Shown here: piece after piece, positions 1 through 5,640 of the stretch | Layout of the letters: each line of letters starts with the position of its first letter | Numbering within the stretch: the first letter of the stretch is position 1 | The notes under the pieces: generated by a model | Told to the model about the DNA's origin: nothing | The model's input: the letters and a program-made list of their open reading frames with translations, nothing else | Database searches by the model: none | NCBI GenBank assembly: GCA_017553245.1 | Contig: JAFZMT010000074.1 | Span: 1-12,687, forward strand | Source: Methanomicrobium sp. | GTDB lineage: Archaea > Halobacteriota > Methanomicrobia > Methanomicrobiales > Methanomicrobiaceae | Direction of reading: 5' to 3' | Length of the DNA stretch: 12,687 nucleotides | Position numbers and translations under genes: made by a program

Positions 1-1133
1 ATGGTATCGACGGGCACGACACCCACGGCTTTACCCGGGCGCTCGACCTTCATCTGAGTGCCGACCGCGAGGTAATCACCGAGAAGGTGTAAGGTCGCGG
101 GCGAAAAACCCGCGCCTGCAAACCCCGTATTTCGCGAGCGCCCGTATCTGAGCCGAAATCCGCCTTTTCTCATAGGATATGCGAATATCGGTCTGCCCCC
201 GAGAACGTCGTGGATGAACTTGTCCTTCGGCTTTATCTTGACGGAATCGTCCTTTTCCTCCTCTTCGGAAGGCTTTGCAGCCGCGCCCGATACCAGAGCG
301 TCCAGCCACTCCCAGCCGTCCATGTGGACTTTGCGGACAATCTTCTGAATTTTGGGGGCTTTAAGACCCATACCTTCGGCTATGACAAGGCACATTCCGC
401 CGCGGATGACGTTCGTCTCAATTCTTTCGAGGTTTCTGTAACCCGAGACCTCGACCTGCTCGGTGGGTTCGCCGTCGATGCAGACTGGGCAGTTTCGGAC
501 GATGTGGCGCAGATCGTCGTCCGGCGGCAGATACTGAAGACTCGATATCGAGTTGTATTTCTTTATCTCCTCTACATAGCGCTCCACTTCCTCGTCACGC
601 GGGATGTAGCGGTTCATCTTCAGGGCTTTTCGGACGTAATCGCCGACGAGCACCGAGAGCGCCTGCGCCGTTCCGCCCGCACTCCGGATAGGTCCCGCAT
701 ATGCGATTTTTAAGTATTCGGTGCCGTCATCGTTCTTGCCGATACCGATATTTCCTATACCTTCGGTAGGCGCGGCGACCACACCTTCGGTAAGAAGCGC
801 CATCGAGGTTCGGATTGCGTGGTCGAGGATTGCGACCTTGTCGGTCTCCCCGAACATTCCCGCGACGAAATCGTCGCCTATCTTAAGCGAGACCTCCTCA
901 CGCGACATCTCTTTTCCGAGTTCGCGGAGACGTGCGGCTACACCCTTATAGCCCATGAGAGCCTCGACGCGGTCGGCGAGATCGCTTGCAATGGGTATCT
1001 CGATATCCGTCCGCGGATCGTAGCCCTTCTTTCGCGCCTCTTTTGCAATGCCTATGCACTCCGTCAGACCGTCCTCAATCGAACCGAAATAGTCGTTCAT
1101 CTTGGGCGATGCCTTCGGAGCATGATCTTCCAT
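1..1133 (-). CDS. polC: DNA polymerase D large subunit DP2, N-terminal part
   Basis: This is the catalytic large subunit of the archaeal family D replicative polymerase, which works with the small 3'-5' exonuclease subunit at the fork. The minus frame is open from the ATG at 1133-1131 to the left edge, giving 377 residues of a protein that is usually above 1100. Family hallmarks are [19 protein letters not shown] (about 38-56), [16 protein letters not shown] (145-160), [18 protein letters not shown] (214-231), [20 protein letters not shown] (312-331) and [13 protein letters not shown] (357-369). Residues 284-300 form an acidic, low-complexity linker. The catalytic aspartates lie further downstream, outside the window. 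The start is supported by alignment with the family and by a TATA-like element 20-30 bases upstream. The gene is divergent from thyA. Identification is very secure; only the 3' part is missing. Confidence 0.96.
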   Translation of the reverse strand, partial: MEDHAPKASPKMNDYFGSIEDGLTECIGIAKEARKKGYDPRTDIEIPIASDLADRVEALMGYKGVAARLRELGKEMSREEVSLKIGDDFVAGMFGETDKVAILDHAIRTSMALLTEGVVAAPTEGIGNIGIGKNDDGTEYLKIAYAGPIRSAGGTAQALSVLVGDYVRKALKMNRYIPRDEEVERYVEEIKKYNSISSLQYLPPDDDLRHIVRNCPVCIDGEPTEQVEVSGYRNLERIETNVIRGGMCLVIAEGMGLKAPKIQKIVRKVHMDGWEWLDALVSGAAAKPSEEEEKDDSVKIKPKDKFIHDVLGGRPIFAYPMRKGGFRLRYGRSRNTGFAGAGFSPATLHLLGDYLAVGTQMKVERPGKAVGVVPVDT

Positions 1134-1153
1134 GACTGATAATTTGCCTTGTG

Positions 1154-1164
1154 ATATAATATAG
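1154..1164 (-). promoter_or_regulatory. TATA-like element for polC
   Basis: Read on the minus strand, this AT-only core (CTATATTATAT) is about 25 bases from the polC start codon. A transcript initiating 25-27 bases downstream would have a leader of only a few bases. This fits the near-leaderless transcripts common in archaea. The assignment rests on position and composition only. Confidence 0.5.
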
Positions 1165-1254
1165 TACTCAAAATTAATGCCCTCGGCAGTTTCGGAAAAC
1201 AGCCCGCAATTATTGCCTGAAATTTACATTCCTCGAACGATTACCGCTTATCAG

Positions 1255-1285
1255 TTTTTGATTACTTCAATTTTTATTACTTCAA
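1255..1285. repeat. 16-base tandem duplication in polC/thyA spacer
   Basis: TTTTTGATTACTTCAA (1255-1270) is followed directly by TTTTTATTACTTCAA (1271-1285), the same unit lacking one G. It lies in the 250-base divergent spacer and covers no recognised signal. The rest of the spacer (1168-1383) holds the thyA promoter region and nothing else I recognise, apart from GATCTGT at 1346 and again at 1359, also 13 bases apart. Confidence 0.7.
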
Positions 1286-1320
1286 AGATGACGCCGCTTG
1301 TCCTGCGAGAGACAAATACG

Positions 1321-1378
1321 TATTACTAAATAATCCGGCGTAAATGATCTGTTAGCAGGATCTGTGATCAAAAGGGGA
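1321..1378 (+). promoter_or_regulatory. thyA promoter and ribosome binding site
   Basis: An AT-rich TATA-like stretch (TATTACTAAATAA, 1321-1333) would place transcription start near 1355-1360. The leader would then be about 25-30 bases. AAGGGGA at 1372-1378 ends five bases before the ATG at 1384 and acts as the probable ribosome binding site, supporting that start. The TATA call is tentative. Confidence 0.45.
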
Positions 1379-1383
1379 AAAAC

Positions 1384-2157
1384 ATGTTTAACGTTCGCGC
1401 TTTCTCAATCGGCAAGGCTCACGAAGAAGTCTTAAAGACCATACTGAAATACGGCGTATATATCGTTACGGAAGATAACGAGAAGACCATAGAACTTCCC
1501 GAACCGCTGAACATCCATGTAAAAGAGCCGTTTGCGGATTACATGGTCAGCCCTCTCAATATGTTCCGCGAGGGCGCAATGCAGAAGTATGTCCATGATC
1601 TCTTATACGGCAACGATAACGACTTTGTCTATACCTATCACGACAGGCTCTTTGATTATCCGATTACCGTAGGCAGCGAAGATAATGCGGGCTGCGGCAG
1701 TTTCAATGCCGCGGACAGACAACTTGCATCAATCGGCGACGGCGACAGAAAAGGCATCGATCAGATTCGGTATATCATCGAGAAACTGAAGTCCGATCCC
1801 AATTCGCGCCGTGCGCAGGGCATTACATGGACGCCATACAAGGATACGGTCTCGGACAATCCGCCGTGCCTTCAGAGAATCCAGTGCTTCGTGCGTGACG
1901 GCGCACTCAACATGTATGTGGAATTCCGCTCAAACGACATGCTCTCCGCCCTCGGCGCCAACATGTATGCCCTCGTGCATCTTCAGAAGATGATTGCCGA
2001 CGGCGTGGGCGCAAGCGTGGGCTGGTATTCGCATACCTCGGTATCGGCGCACATGTATCATGAGCGCGACCACGAGGAACTTGTAAAATACATAAAAGGT
2101 CTCGGACTTGCCGACGTTATTCAGCACTACGAGAGCGGCAAATACATTCAGTTATAA
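1384..2157 (+). CDS. thyA: thymidylate synthase, methanogen type
   Basis: This enzyme makes dTMP by reductive methylation of dUMP in the cytosol. Methanogen enzymes of this branch are expected to draw the one-carbon unit from a methanopterin-type cofactor, but that is family knowledge and not visible here. In the 257 residues I see the ThyA core: SRRAQG (141-146, phosphate-binding Arg), PPCLQRIQCF (160-169, nucleophile Cys162 where bacterial enzymes have PPCH), RSND (182-185, equivalent of RSCD), GANMYAL (191-197) and SAHMYHER (221-228, with the His and Tyr that contact dUMP). The N-terminal 130 residues diverge strongly from bacterial ThyA. The start has a good SD site. The gene is convergent with the HEAT-repeat gene. 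Family assignment is secure; cofactor choice is inferred. Confidence 0.93.
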   Translation: MFNVRAFSIGKAHEEVLKTILKYGVYIVTEDNEKTIELPEPLNIHVKEPFADYMVSPLNMFREGAMQKYVHDLLYGNDNDFVYTYHDRLFDYPITVGSEDNAGCGSFNAADRQLASIGDGDRKGIDQIRYIIEKLKSDPNSRRAQGITWTPYKDTVSDNPPCLQRIQCFVRDGALNMYVEFRSNDMLSALGANMYALVHLQKMIADGVGASVGWYSHTSVSAHMYHERDHEELVKYIKGLGLADVIQHYESGKYIQL

Positions 2158-2179
2158 TCCGCAAAAATAATCCGCAAAA
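2154..2179. repeat. 13-base tandem duplication over the thyA stop codon
   Basis: ATAATCCGCAAAA occurs exactly twice head to tail (2154-2166, 2167-2179), followed by a decayed third unit (TCCACAAAA, from 2180). The first copy includes the thyA stop codon TAA (2155-2157). Confidence 0.8.
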
Positions 2180-2206
2180 TCCACAAAACAGAAAAATAAT
2201 TAAATG

Positions 2207-2216
2207 TTTCTTTTTT
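2207..2216 (+). terminator. oligo-T terminator after thyA
   Basis: TTTCTTTTTT lies 50 bases past the thyA stop with no clear hairpin, which is the usual form of archaeal termination signal. On the opposite strand, T-rich stretches around 2185-2196 could serve the converging HEAT-repeat gene. Confidence 0.5.
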
Positions 2217-2237
2217 ACTCAGGCGGTTATTCACTAT

Positions 2238-2720
2238 TCAGACGTCTTCGGGGTCGAAACGCAGTTTGTGGAGTGTGACGACGGCGCAGCGGTGCGGGAT
2301 GCCGTCGGGGTCGGTTTCGTCGATGAACTTCTGAAGCGGCGCCACGGCGATGTCGCCGATTCTGACAAGCGACTGCGAGGCAAAACCGCGTGTCATGCCG
2401 TCTTCGGATTCAAAGATTGCGATTAGCTCCGCGATTGCAGGCTCGCCGATCTCTCCGAGCGCCGCGGCACAGTAGCGTTTTACATCGTCGTCGGGGTAGA
2501 CCTTCAGCGTGTAGGTCAGCTGCGAAATTGCAGGCTTTCCTATCCTTGCCAGCGCTCCTGCGAGATACCAGCGGACATCATTCTCTTCGGTCTCGCAGAG
2601 CGCAGTTATCAGAGGCTCTACGGCTTCCTCCTTAAAGCCGACAAGCTCCTTTACCGCCGCACGCCTTGCGTGCAGGTCGCCGTTTACTATTATCTCAATA
2701 TTCTCGGATATTGTGCTCAT
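2238..2720 (-). CDS. HEAT-repeat (PBS-lyase-like) protein
   Basis: This 160-residue protein is made almost entirely of helical HEAT-type repeats of about 30 residues. Four can be seen, roughly at 13-45, 46-78, 79-108 and 109-140. Each carries an A-x-x-L-x-x-IG/FK turn, for example AGALARIGKPAI, AAALGEIGEPAI and SQSLVRIGDIAV. Such repeats form a solenoid used for protein binding; in some families they support chromophore lyases or assembly factors. There is no signal peptide, membrane segment or catalytic motif, so the partner is unknown. The ATG at 2720-2718 is preceded by AAGGA at good spacing, part of a tandem duplication. It is flanked by convergent thyA and divergent acylphosphatase, so no operon partner helps. 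The fold call is secure; function is open. Confidence 0.85.
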   Translation of the reverse strand: MSTISENIEIIVNGDLHARRAAVKELVGFKEEAVEPLITALCETEENDVRWYLAGALARIGKPAISQLTYTLKVYPDDDVKRYCAAALGEIGEPAIAELIAIFESEDGMTRGFASQSLVRIGDIAVAPLQKFIDETDPDGIPHRCAVVTLHKLRFDPEDV

Positions 2721-2726
2721 ACTGAT

Positions 2727-2758
2727 TCCTTATTGATTTCTTTCCTTATTGATTTCTT
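2727..2758 (-). repeat. perfect 16-base tandem duplication carrying the SD of the HEAT gene
   Basis: On the plus strand TCCTTATTGATTTCTT is repeated exactly (2727-2742, 2743-2758). On the minus strand each unit ends in AAGGA, so the HEAT-repeat gene has two identical ribosome-binding-site-like motifs 16 bases apart. The one proximal to the start codon is at normal spacing. Confidence 0.85.
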
Positions 2759-2865
2759 ATTATTATCTGACCTTCTTAATTATTAGTCCCGCGTATTTCG
2801 ACGCGGAAATTCAGCCATACACTCATTCGAAAAGACTGATATCAAAGCAGGGATAATATTGCGTT

Positions 2866-3186
2866 ATGGACGGAGATTCGGGCAGTCAGCGGAATGAGGC
2901 GTCGCCGCAACGCATCATTACGGTCGAGGCTTATGTCTCGGGAAAGGTGCAGGGAGTAGGTTTCAGAGCATGCGTGAGGGCTGTTGCCGAGGGGCTGTCG
3001 CTTACGGGCGAGGTTGAAAACCTCGATGACGGCAGGGTGCATTTTCTGGCAACCGGCGACTGCGCATCGATTGACAAACTGATATCGTCGATACGAGAAT
3101 GCCCGCGTGCGCTTGTAAAGAGCGTCGACTCAAAAGAAGTTCCCCTGCGCAGTTTTGAAGGCTTCAATATCGTGCGCAGATACTGA
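2866..3186 (+). CDS. acyP: acylphosphatase
   Basis: A small cytosolic enzyme that hydrolyses acyl phosphates such as carbamoyl phosphate or acetyl phosphate. The signature GKVQGVGFRACV is at residues 26-37 with catalytic Arg34. The second motif, GEVENLDDGRV (48-58), supplies the catalytic Asn52. The C-terminus ends in the usual F-x-I-x-x-x-Y form (FNIVRRY). At 106 residues it is about 12-15 longer than typical, because of a hydrophilic N-terminal tail (residues 1-16). No strong SD precedes the ATG, so the true start is uncertain and translation could begin slightly elsewhere. It is convergent with the solitary cas1 gene, the stops being only 35 bases apart, and the two are not an operon. The assignment is secure. 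Confidence 0.9.
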   Translation: MDGDSGSQRNEASPQRIITVEAYVSGKVQGVGFRACVRAVAEGLSLTGEVENLDDGRVHFLATGDCASIDKLISSIRECPRALVKSVDSKEVPLRSFEGFNIVRRY

Positions 3187-3198
3187 AAATACGGCATG

Positions 3199-3230
3199 GC
3201 ATTTTTCAGTAATTGCATATTTCAGTAATT
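3199..3230. repeat. 16-base tandem duplication over the cas1 stop codon
   Basis: GCATTTTTCAGTAATT (3199-3214) is followed directly by GCATATTTCAGTAATT (3215-3230), one mismatch in 16. The right-hand copy contains the end of the solitary cas1 reading frame (its stop is at 3224-3222 on the minus strand). The left-hand copy lies in the gap before acyP. If the duplication arose from the coding copy, it left the gene intact. Confidence 0.85.
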
Positions 3231-4157
3231 TATCTTAAACGGCTGATTCTCGGCTATTGAATCGCGATATGACAGCACGCATCTGTCGATATCGCTCTGG
3301 TTTATCGACCCGTGAAGTTCGTCGGTCAGTGCGTCCATAATTTCGTCATTTAAGTGACAGCGTTTATTTCCGATATCATAGCTGTCTTCTTTCAGGATTT
3401 CGGCGGCAATCTTAAAGACCGCGGAATCGACCATCTTCGCCTTGAGGGGATCGATGAGGTCCAAAACAAGCGACATCGGACCTTCGCGGAGCACGCCGAT
3501 ATCGCCGTCGAGGTCGGCGCCGATAATCGAGACACAGCAGTTGCCGAAGAGCATCGAATAGCCGAGCGAGAGCATGGAATTAATCGGGTCTTTATGCGGG
3601 CGCGGAGTGCGGCGTCTGAACCCGAATATAGGGTTGGTCGACCGCGATATCGTCTCGTAATACATATCCGCGGAGAGTTTCTGAATCCGCCGCAGTTCCT
3701 CCATTGTAATCAGGTACTCGACGTCATCGAGGAGATTATACAGAAACTCGCGTTCGCCCTCGTAATAGAGGTTTCTGCCGGCGCTCTCCGAAACCTTATC
3801 GATAAGCATCATTCGCGATTTTATGGAGGCGCGGACTATCTCGGAGGCACGGGTGTATTCCGGCGCCTTCATCTGAAGACTGCGCACAGCCTCATCCTCA
3901 CGGTATCCGAAAGGTCTCAGGACCGAGAGCGGTCTTCCGTCGGCATCGAAGAAAGAGACTGATGCATTGTTCTTGAGAAGCTGAGTTATTGCGGAGGTGT
4001 GGATGTTGTGACCGCCGCAGACAAGAAGGTGCGTAATATCGCAGAGCGGATACTCCTTTACCGCACCCTTCTTCTGAACAACAAGGGTTGTTGCGGTTGC
4101 CTTAATATGTCCTCCGAATCCGTTGACAATCTGCCACGGCACAACTATCTTCTCCAT
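3222..4157 (-). CDS. cas1: solitary Cas1-family protein with altered active site
   Basis: Cas1 is the metal-dependent integrase of CRISPR adaptation; relatives outside CRISPR loci (Cas1-solo groups, casposases) are known in methanogens. The 311 residues show the N-terminal beta domain (about 1-85) and the helical catalytic domain (about 100-300). The latter includes RRRTPRPHKDPINSMLSLGY (181-200), GADLDGDIGVLREG (213-226) and SLVLDLIDPLK (229-239). Three of the usual metal-site positions can be placed. The Glu of the IEGxxxxxYY region is Gln159 (IQKLSADMYY, codon CAG), and the His of GFLHE is Arg224 (GVLRE, codon CGC). The aspartate of LDL (Asp233) and the acidic residue after it (Asp236) are kept. 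Integrase or nuclease activity is therefore doubtful, although the frame is intact. No cas2, cas4, effector gene or array is within the window. There is no extra C-terminal HTH as in casposases. Family call strong; role unknown. Confidence 0.9.
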   Translation of the reverse strand: MEKIVVPWQIVNGFGGHIKATATTLVVQKKGAVKEYPLCDITHLLVCGGHNIHTSAITQLLKNNASVSFFDADGRPLSVLRPFGYREDEAVRSLQMKAPEYTRASEIVRASIKSRMMLIDKVSESAGRNLYYEGEREFLYNLLDDVEYLITMEELRRIQKLSADMYYETISRSTNPIFGFRRRTPRPHKDPINSMLSLGYSMLFGNCCVSIIGADLDGDIGVLREGPMSLVLDLIDPLKAKMVDSAVFKIAAEILKEDSYDIGNKRCHLNDEIMDALTDELHGSINQSDIDRCVLSYRDSIAENQPFKINY

Positions 4158-4164
4158 TGACCCG

Positions 4165-4196
4165 ATACCTGCGTTTTGCGCAAATAATGCAGGTAT
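4165..4196 (-). promoter_or_regulatory. nested dyad at the cas1 promoter
   Basis: Arms ATACCTGC (4165-4172) and GCAGGTAT (4189-4196) form a perfect 8-base inverted repeat. Nearly centred inside it is the 10-base palindrome TTTGCGCAAA (4175-4184). It ends eight bases upstream of the cas1 ATG (4157-4155). The distal arm merges with a TATA-like ATATTATAC (4194-4202 on the minus strand), which would start transcription within the dyad. The placement suggests a repressor operator rather than an mRNA hairpin. The regulator is unknown. Confidence 0.5.
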
Positions 4197-4256
4197 AATA
4201 TTGGTTTAATTAATTCTTAATTGAATCCATTCATTCCGCACTGTCAACGGGTGCTC

Positions 4257-4286
4257 TGCGGCATCACCGCCGCATCGGTGCCGCTT
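4257..4286. repeat. GC-rich inverted repeat
   Basis: TGCGGC (4257-4262) and GCCGCA (4269-4274) face each other across six bases, and a further TGCCGC follows at about 4281-4286. More TGCCGCA-like words recur to about 4336. It lies in the long spacer between cas1 and the solute-binding protein. No T-tract follows, so it is not an obvious terminator. Confidence 0.45.
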
Positions 4287-4356
4287 CATGACGCAGCAAT
4301 GCCAACTTATGCCGCAACCGTACATACCCGTGCCGCAGGAATACCGCATGATACCC

Positions 4357-4404
4357 CATGAATGCCTGCACGAATGTCGGCATGAATGTCTGCATGATCG
4401 CGTA
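4357..4404 (+). repeat. degenerate 12-base tandem repeats, His/Cys-rich if translated
   Basis: Four head-to-tail units can be read: CATGAATGCCTG, CACGAATGTCGG, CATGAATGTCTG and a decayed CATGATCGCGTA. A further related word begins near 4336. In one plus frame, open from an ATG at 4288 to a stop at 4476 (62 codons), they read HECL-HECR-HECL-HDRV, a pattern that could bind metal. That frame lacks an SD site and runs over the promoter of the next gene, so I do not call it a gene. The remainder of the 327-base spacer 4158-4484 holds the two flanking promoters. Confidence 0.6.
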
Positions 4405-4453
4405 TATCAAATTCAAATAATTATCTGTTTTAGCATGAATCAACTGCAAATAC

Positions 4454-4463
4454 TTATTTATAT
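4454..4463 (+). promoter_or_regulatory. TATA box of the solute-binding protein gene
   Basis: TTATTTATAT sits about 26 bases upstream of the ATG at 4485. Transcription should start at or within a base or two of the start codon. Together with the absence of any SD motif before the ATG, this indicates a leaderless mRNA. Confidence 0.6.
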
Positions 4464-4484
4464 CATCTTCACATAGTAAACAAC

Positions 4485-5303
4485 ATGAACAAAAAGAGTA
4501 TTGCTGTATTTTCAGTCCTCGTGTTCTTCCTGCTCATACTGACAGCGGGATGCACACAGACTCCGTCGGGACCCGCCTCAACGGGCACGGTCACATCCCA
4601 GACCGTATATACTGTAGGTGTCGATGATTCCTATCCGCCGTTCACCTACACCGACGCCAACGGAATGCCGTCGGGATTCGACTACGACTGCGCAAATCTG
4701 ATTGCACGTGACCAGGACATCAAACTGATCTTCAAACTGATGAACAGGGAAGACCTCATAACCGCGATGGATAACGGCGATATTGACGTTATCTATTCGG
4801 CGTTCTCAAAGACACCCGAGAGAGCCGAGAAGATGCTCTTATCCAATACCTACTGGGTAACCAACAAGGGAGTCGCGGTTAAGATGGGATCACAGCTCAA
4901 GATGGATGACGTAACCAAGGGAAGAGCGGTTATCGGTGCACAGGCAGGCTCGACTTCCGCCGACTGGGTAAAGACCGAGTTAATCGATACGGGACGCATG
5001 CCTGCGTCATCACTCCAGCTCTACGAGACTCTGGAGGATGCCCTTGACACGCTTCAGACCACAACGAAACTTGACGCGGTTATCGCCGATATTCAGGCAA
5101 TCAGGATGAACATGAACGGAAGAAGCCTCACGGTTCTCGGCACAATCCCGACAGGCGAGGAATACGTCATCGGTATAAGCAAGAATCACCCGGAGCTTGT
5201 CGAGAAGTTCAACAAGGGTCTTGATAACCTCAAGGCAAGCGGCGACTGGGACTTAATGGTTGCAAAATACGGCTTGGATATCAAACAGAAGAATTCATTC
5301 TGA
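4485..5303 (+). CDS. lipoprotein solute-binding protein, family 3 (amino acid type)
   Basis: An extracytoplasmic receptor that captures a small solute, typically an amino acid, for an ABC importer. Residues 1-22 form a signal peptide with a long hydrophobic core, ending in the lipobox LTAG before Cys23, so the protein is probably lipid-anchored outside the membrane. A short Ser/Thr/Pro linker follows. The family 3 core then begins with YTVGVDDSYPPFTY (about 42-55) and continues through GFDYDCANLIA, the mid-domain VIGAQAGSTSADWV and DAVIADIQAI, to the C-terminal KASGDWDLMVAKYG. Length (272) is normal. No permease or ATPase gene adjoins it, so its transporter partner is encoded elsewhere or it acts alone as an orphan receptor. 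It is monocistronic. Ligand cannot be told from sequence alone. Confidence 0.9.
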   Translation: MNKKSIAVFSVLVFFLLILTAGCTQTPSGPASTGTVTSQTVYTVGVDDSYPPFTYTDANGMPSGFDYDCANLIARDQDIKLIFKLMNREDLITAMDNGDIDVIYSAFSKTPERAEKMLLSNTYWVTNKGVAVKMGSQLKMDDVTKGRAVIGAQAGSTSADWVKTELIDTGRMPASSLQLYETLEDALDTLQTTTKLDAVIADIQAIRMNMNGRSLTVLGTIPTGEEYVIGISKNHPELVEKFNKGLDNLKASGDWDLMVAKYGLDIKQKNSF

Positions 5304-5321
5304 ACTAATCTCAACCAATTC

Positions 5322-5327
5322 TTTTTT
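5322..5327 (+). terminator. oligo-T terminator after the solute-binding protein
   Basis: A run of six T, 18 bases past the stop codon and without a hairpin, is the probable end of this single-gene transcript. Confidence 0.45.
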
Positions 5328-5565
5328 ACTGACATTACGTTATCTGAACATATACAGTCCGCATATTTTCACGCATTAATTCCCGCGTATATCTCTTGAG
5401 CAATCCGCCCCGCCACTCTCTTTTGTGTTTCCCTGCCACCAACCTATCCTGCCGCCGCCTTTCGCCTGTCGTCGCCATACTTTTCATACGTAATGCCGCC
5501 CGTTCATGTATAGGTGTACGGCGCAGGCAGGTCATTACGGGGTCAAAGGTCATGGATTGTAACGG
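5328..5565. other. gene-free spacer
   Basis: Within the 337 bases between the solute-binding protein gene and lonB (5304-5640) I see only the two terminators. A 72-codon minus frame (5335-5553) has no SD site, no recognised motif and an arginine-rich composition, so I regard it as chance. No tRNA-like or repeat structure stands out. Confidence 0.5.
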
Positions 5566-5591
5566 AAAAAAGCCCGCCTCGGATACGGGCT
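5566..5591 (-). terminator. hairpin plus T-run terminator of lonB
   Basis: Read on the minus strand, AGCCCG (5591-5586), a nine-base loop and CGGGCT (5576-5571) form a perfect 6-base-pair GC-rich stem. The T-run reading off plus-strand A5566-A5571 follows directly, its first T closing the stem. It lies about 50 bases past the lonB stop. This is the layout of a bacterial-type intrinsic terminator, which is more structured than most archaeal oligo-T ends. Confidence 0.7.
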
Positions 5592-5640
5592 GTCAAATGC
5601 ATAATAAATGCGTAAATAATATCAAAAAAAAGATTTATTT

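Noticed and set aside
3..92. A plus frame entering from the left edge and ending at 92, which could look like a gene tail
   Set aside because: The same bases encode the conserved [13 protein letters not shown] stretch of PolD on the minus strand, so the plus frame is a shadow.
210..1139. Plus-strand open frames at 210-713, 721-951 and 819-1139
   Set aside because: They are antisense to the DNA polymerase D large subunit, whose minus frame shows unmistakable family motifs throughout. The plus frames have none.
3354..3962. 202-codon plus frame antisense to cas1
   Set aside because: It is composed of reverse-frame residues of a clearly conserved Cas1 core and has no SD site or recognisable motif.
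3222..4157. Casposon integrase
   Set aside because: No family B polymerase, terminal inverted repeats or added C-terminal HTH, and the active site is altered. A non-mobile solitary Cas1 fits better.
4357..4404. CRISPR array next to cas1
   Set aside because: The units are 12 bases, contiguous and without spacers, so they are not CRISPR repeats. No 25-40 base repeats with unique spacers were seen anywhere in the window.
4288..4476. 62-codon His/Cys-rich small gene
   Set aside because: No SD, the frame runs through the TATA box of the next gene, and its C-terminal part simply reads AT-rich promoter sequence. Kept only as a finding about repeats.
5335..5553. 72-codon minus frame between the receptor gene and lonB
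   Set aside because: Arginine-rich, no SD, no known motif. Open length is expected by chance.
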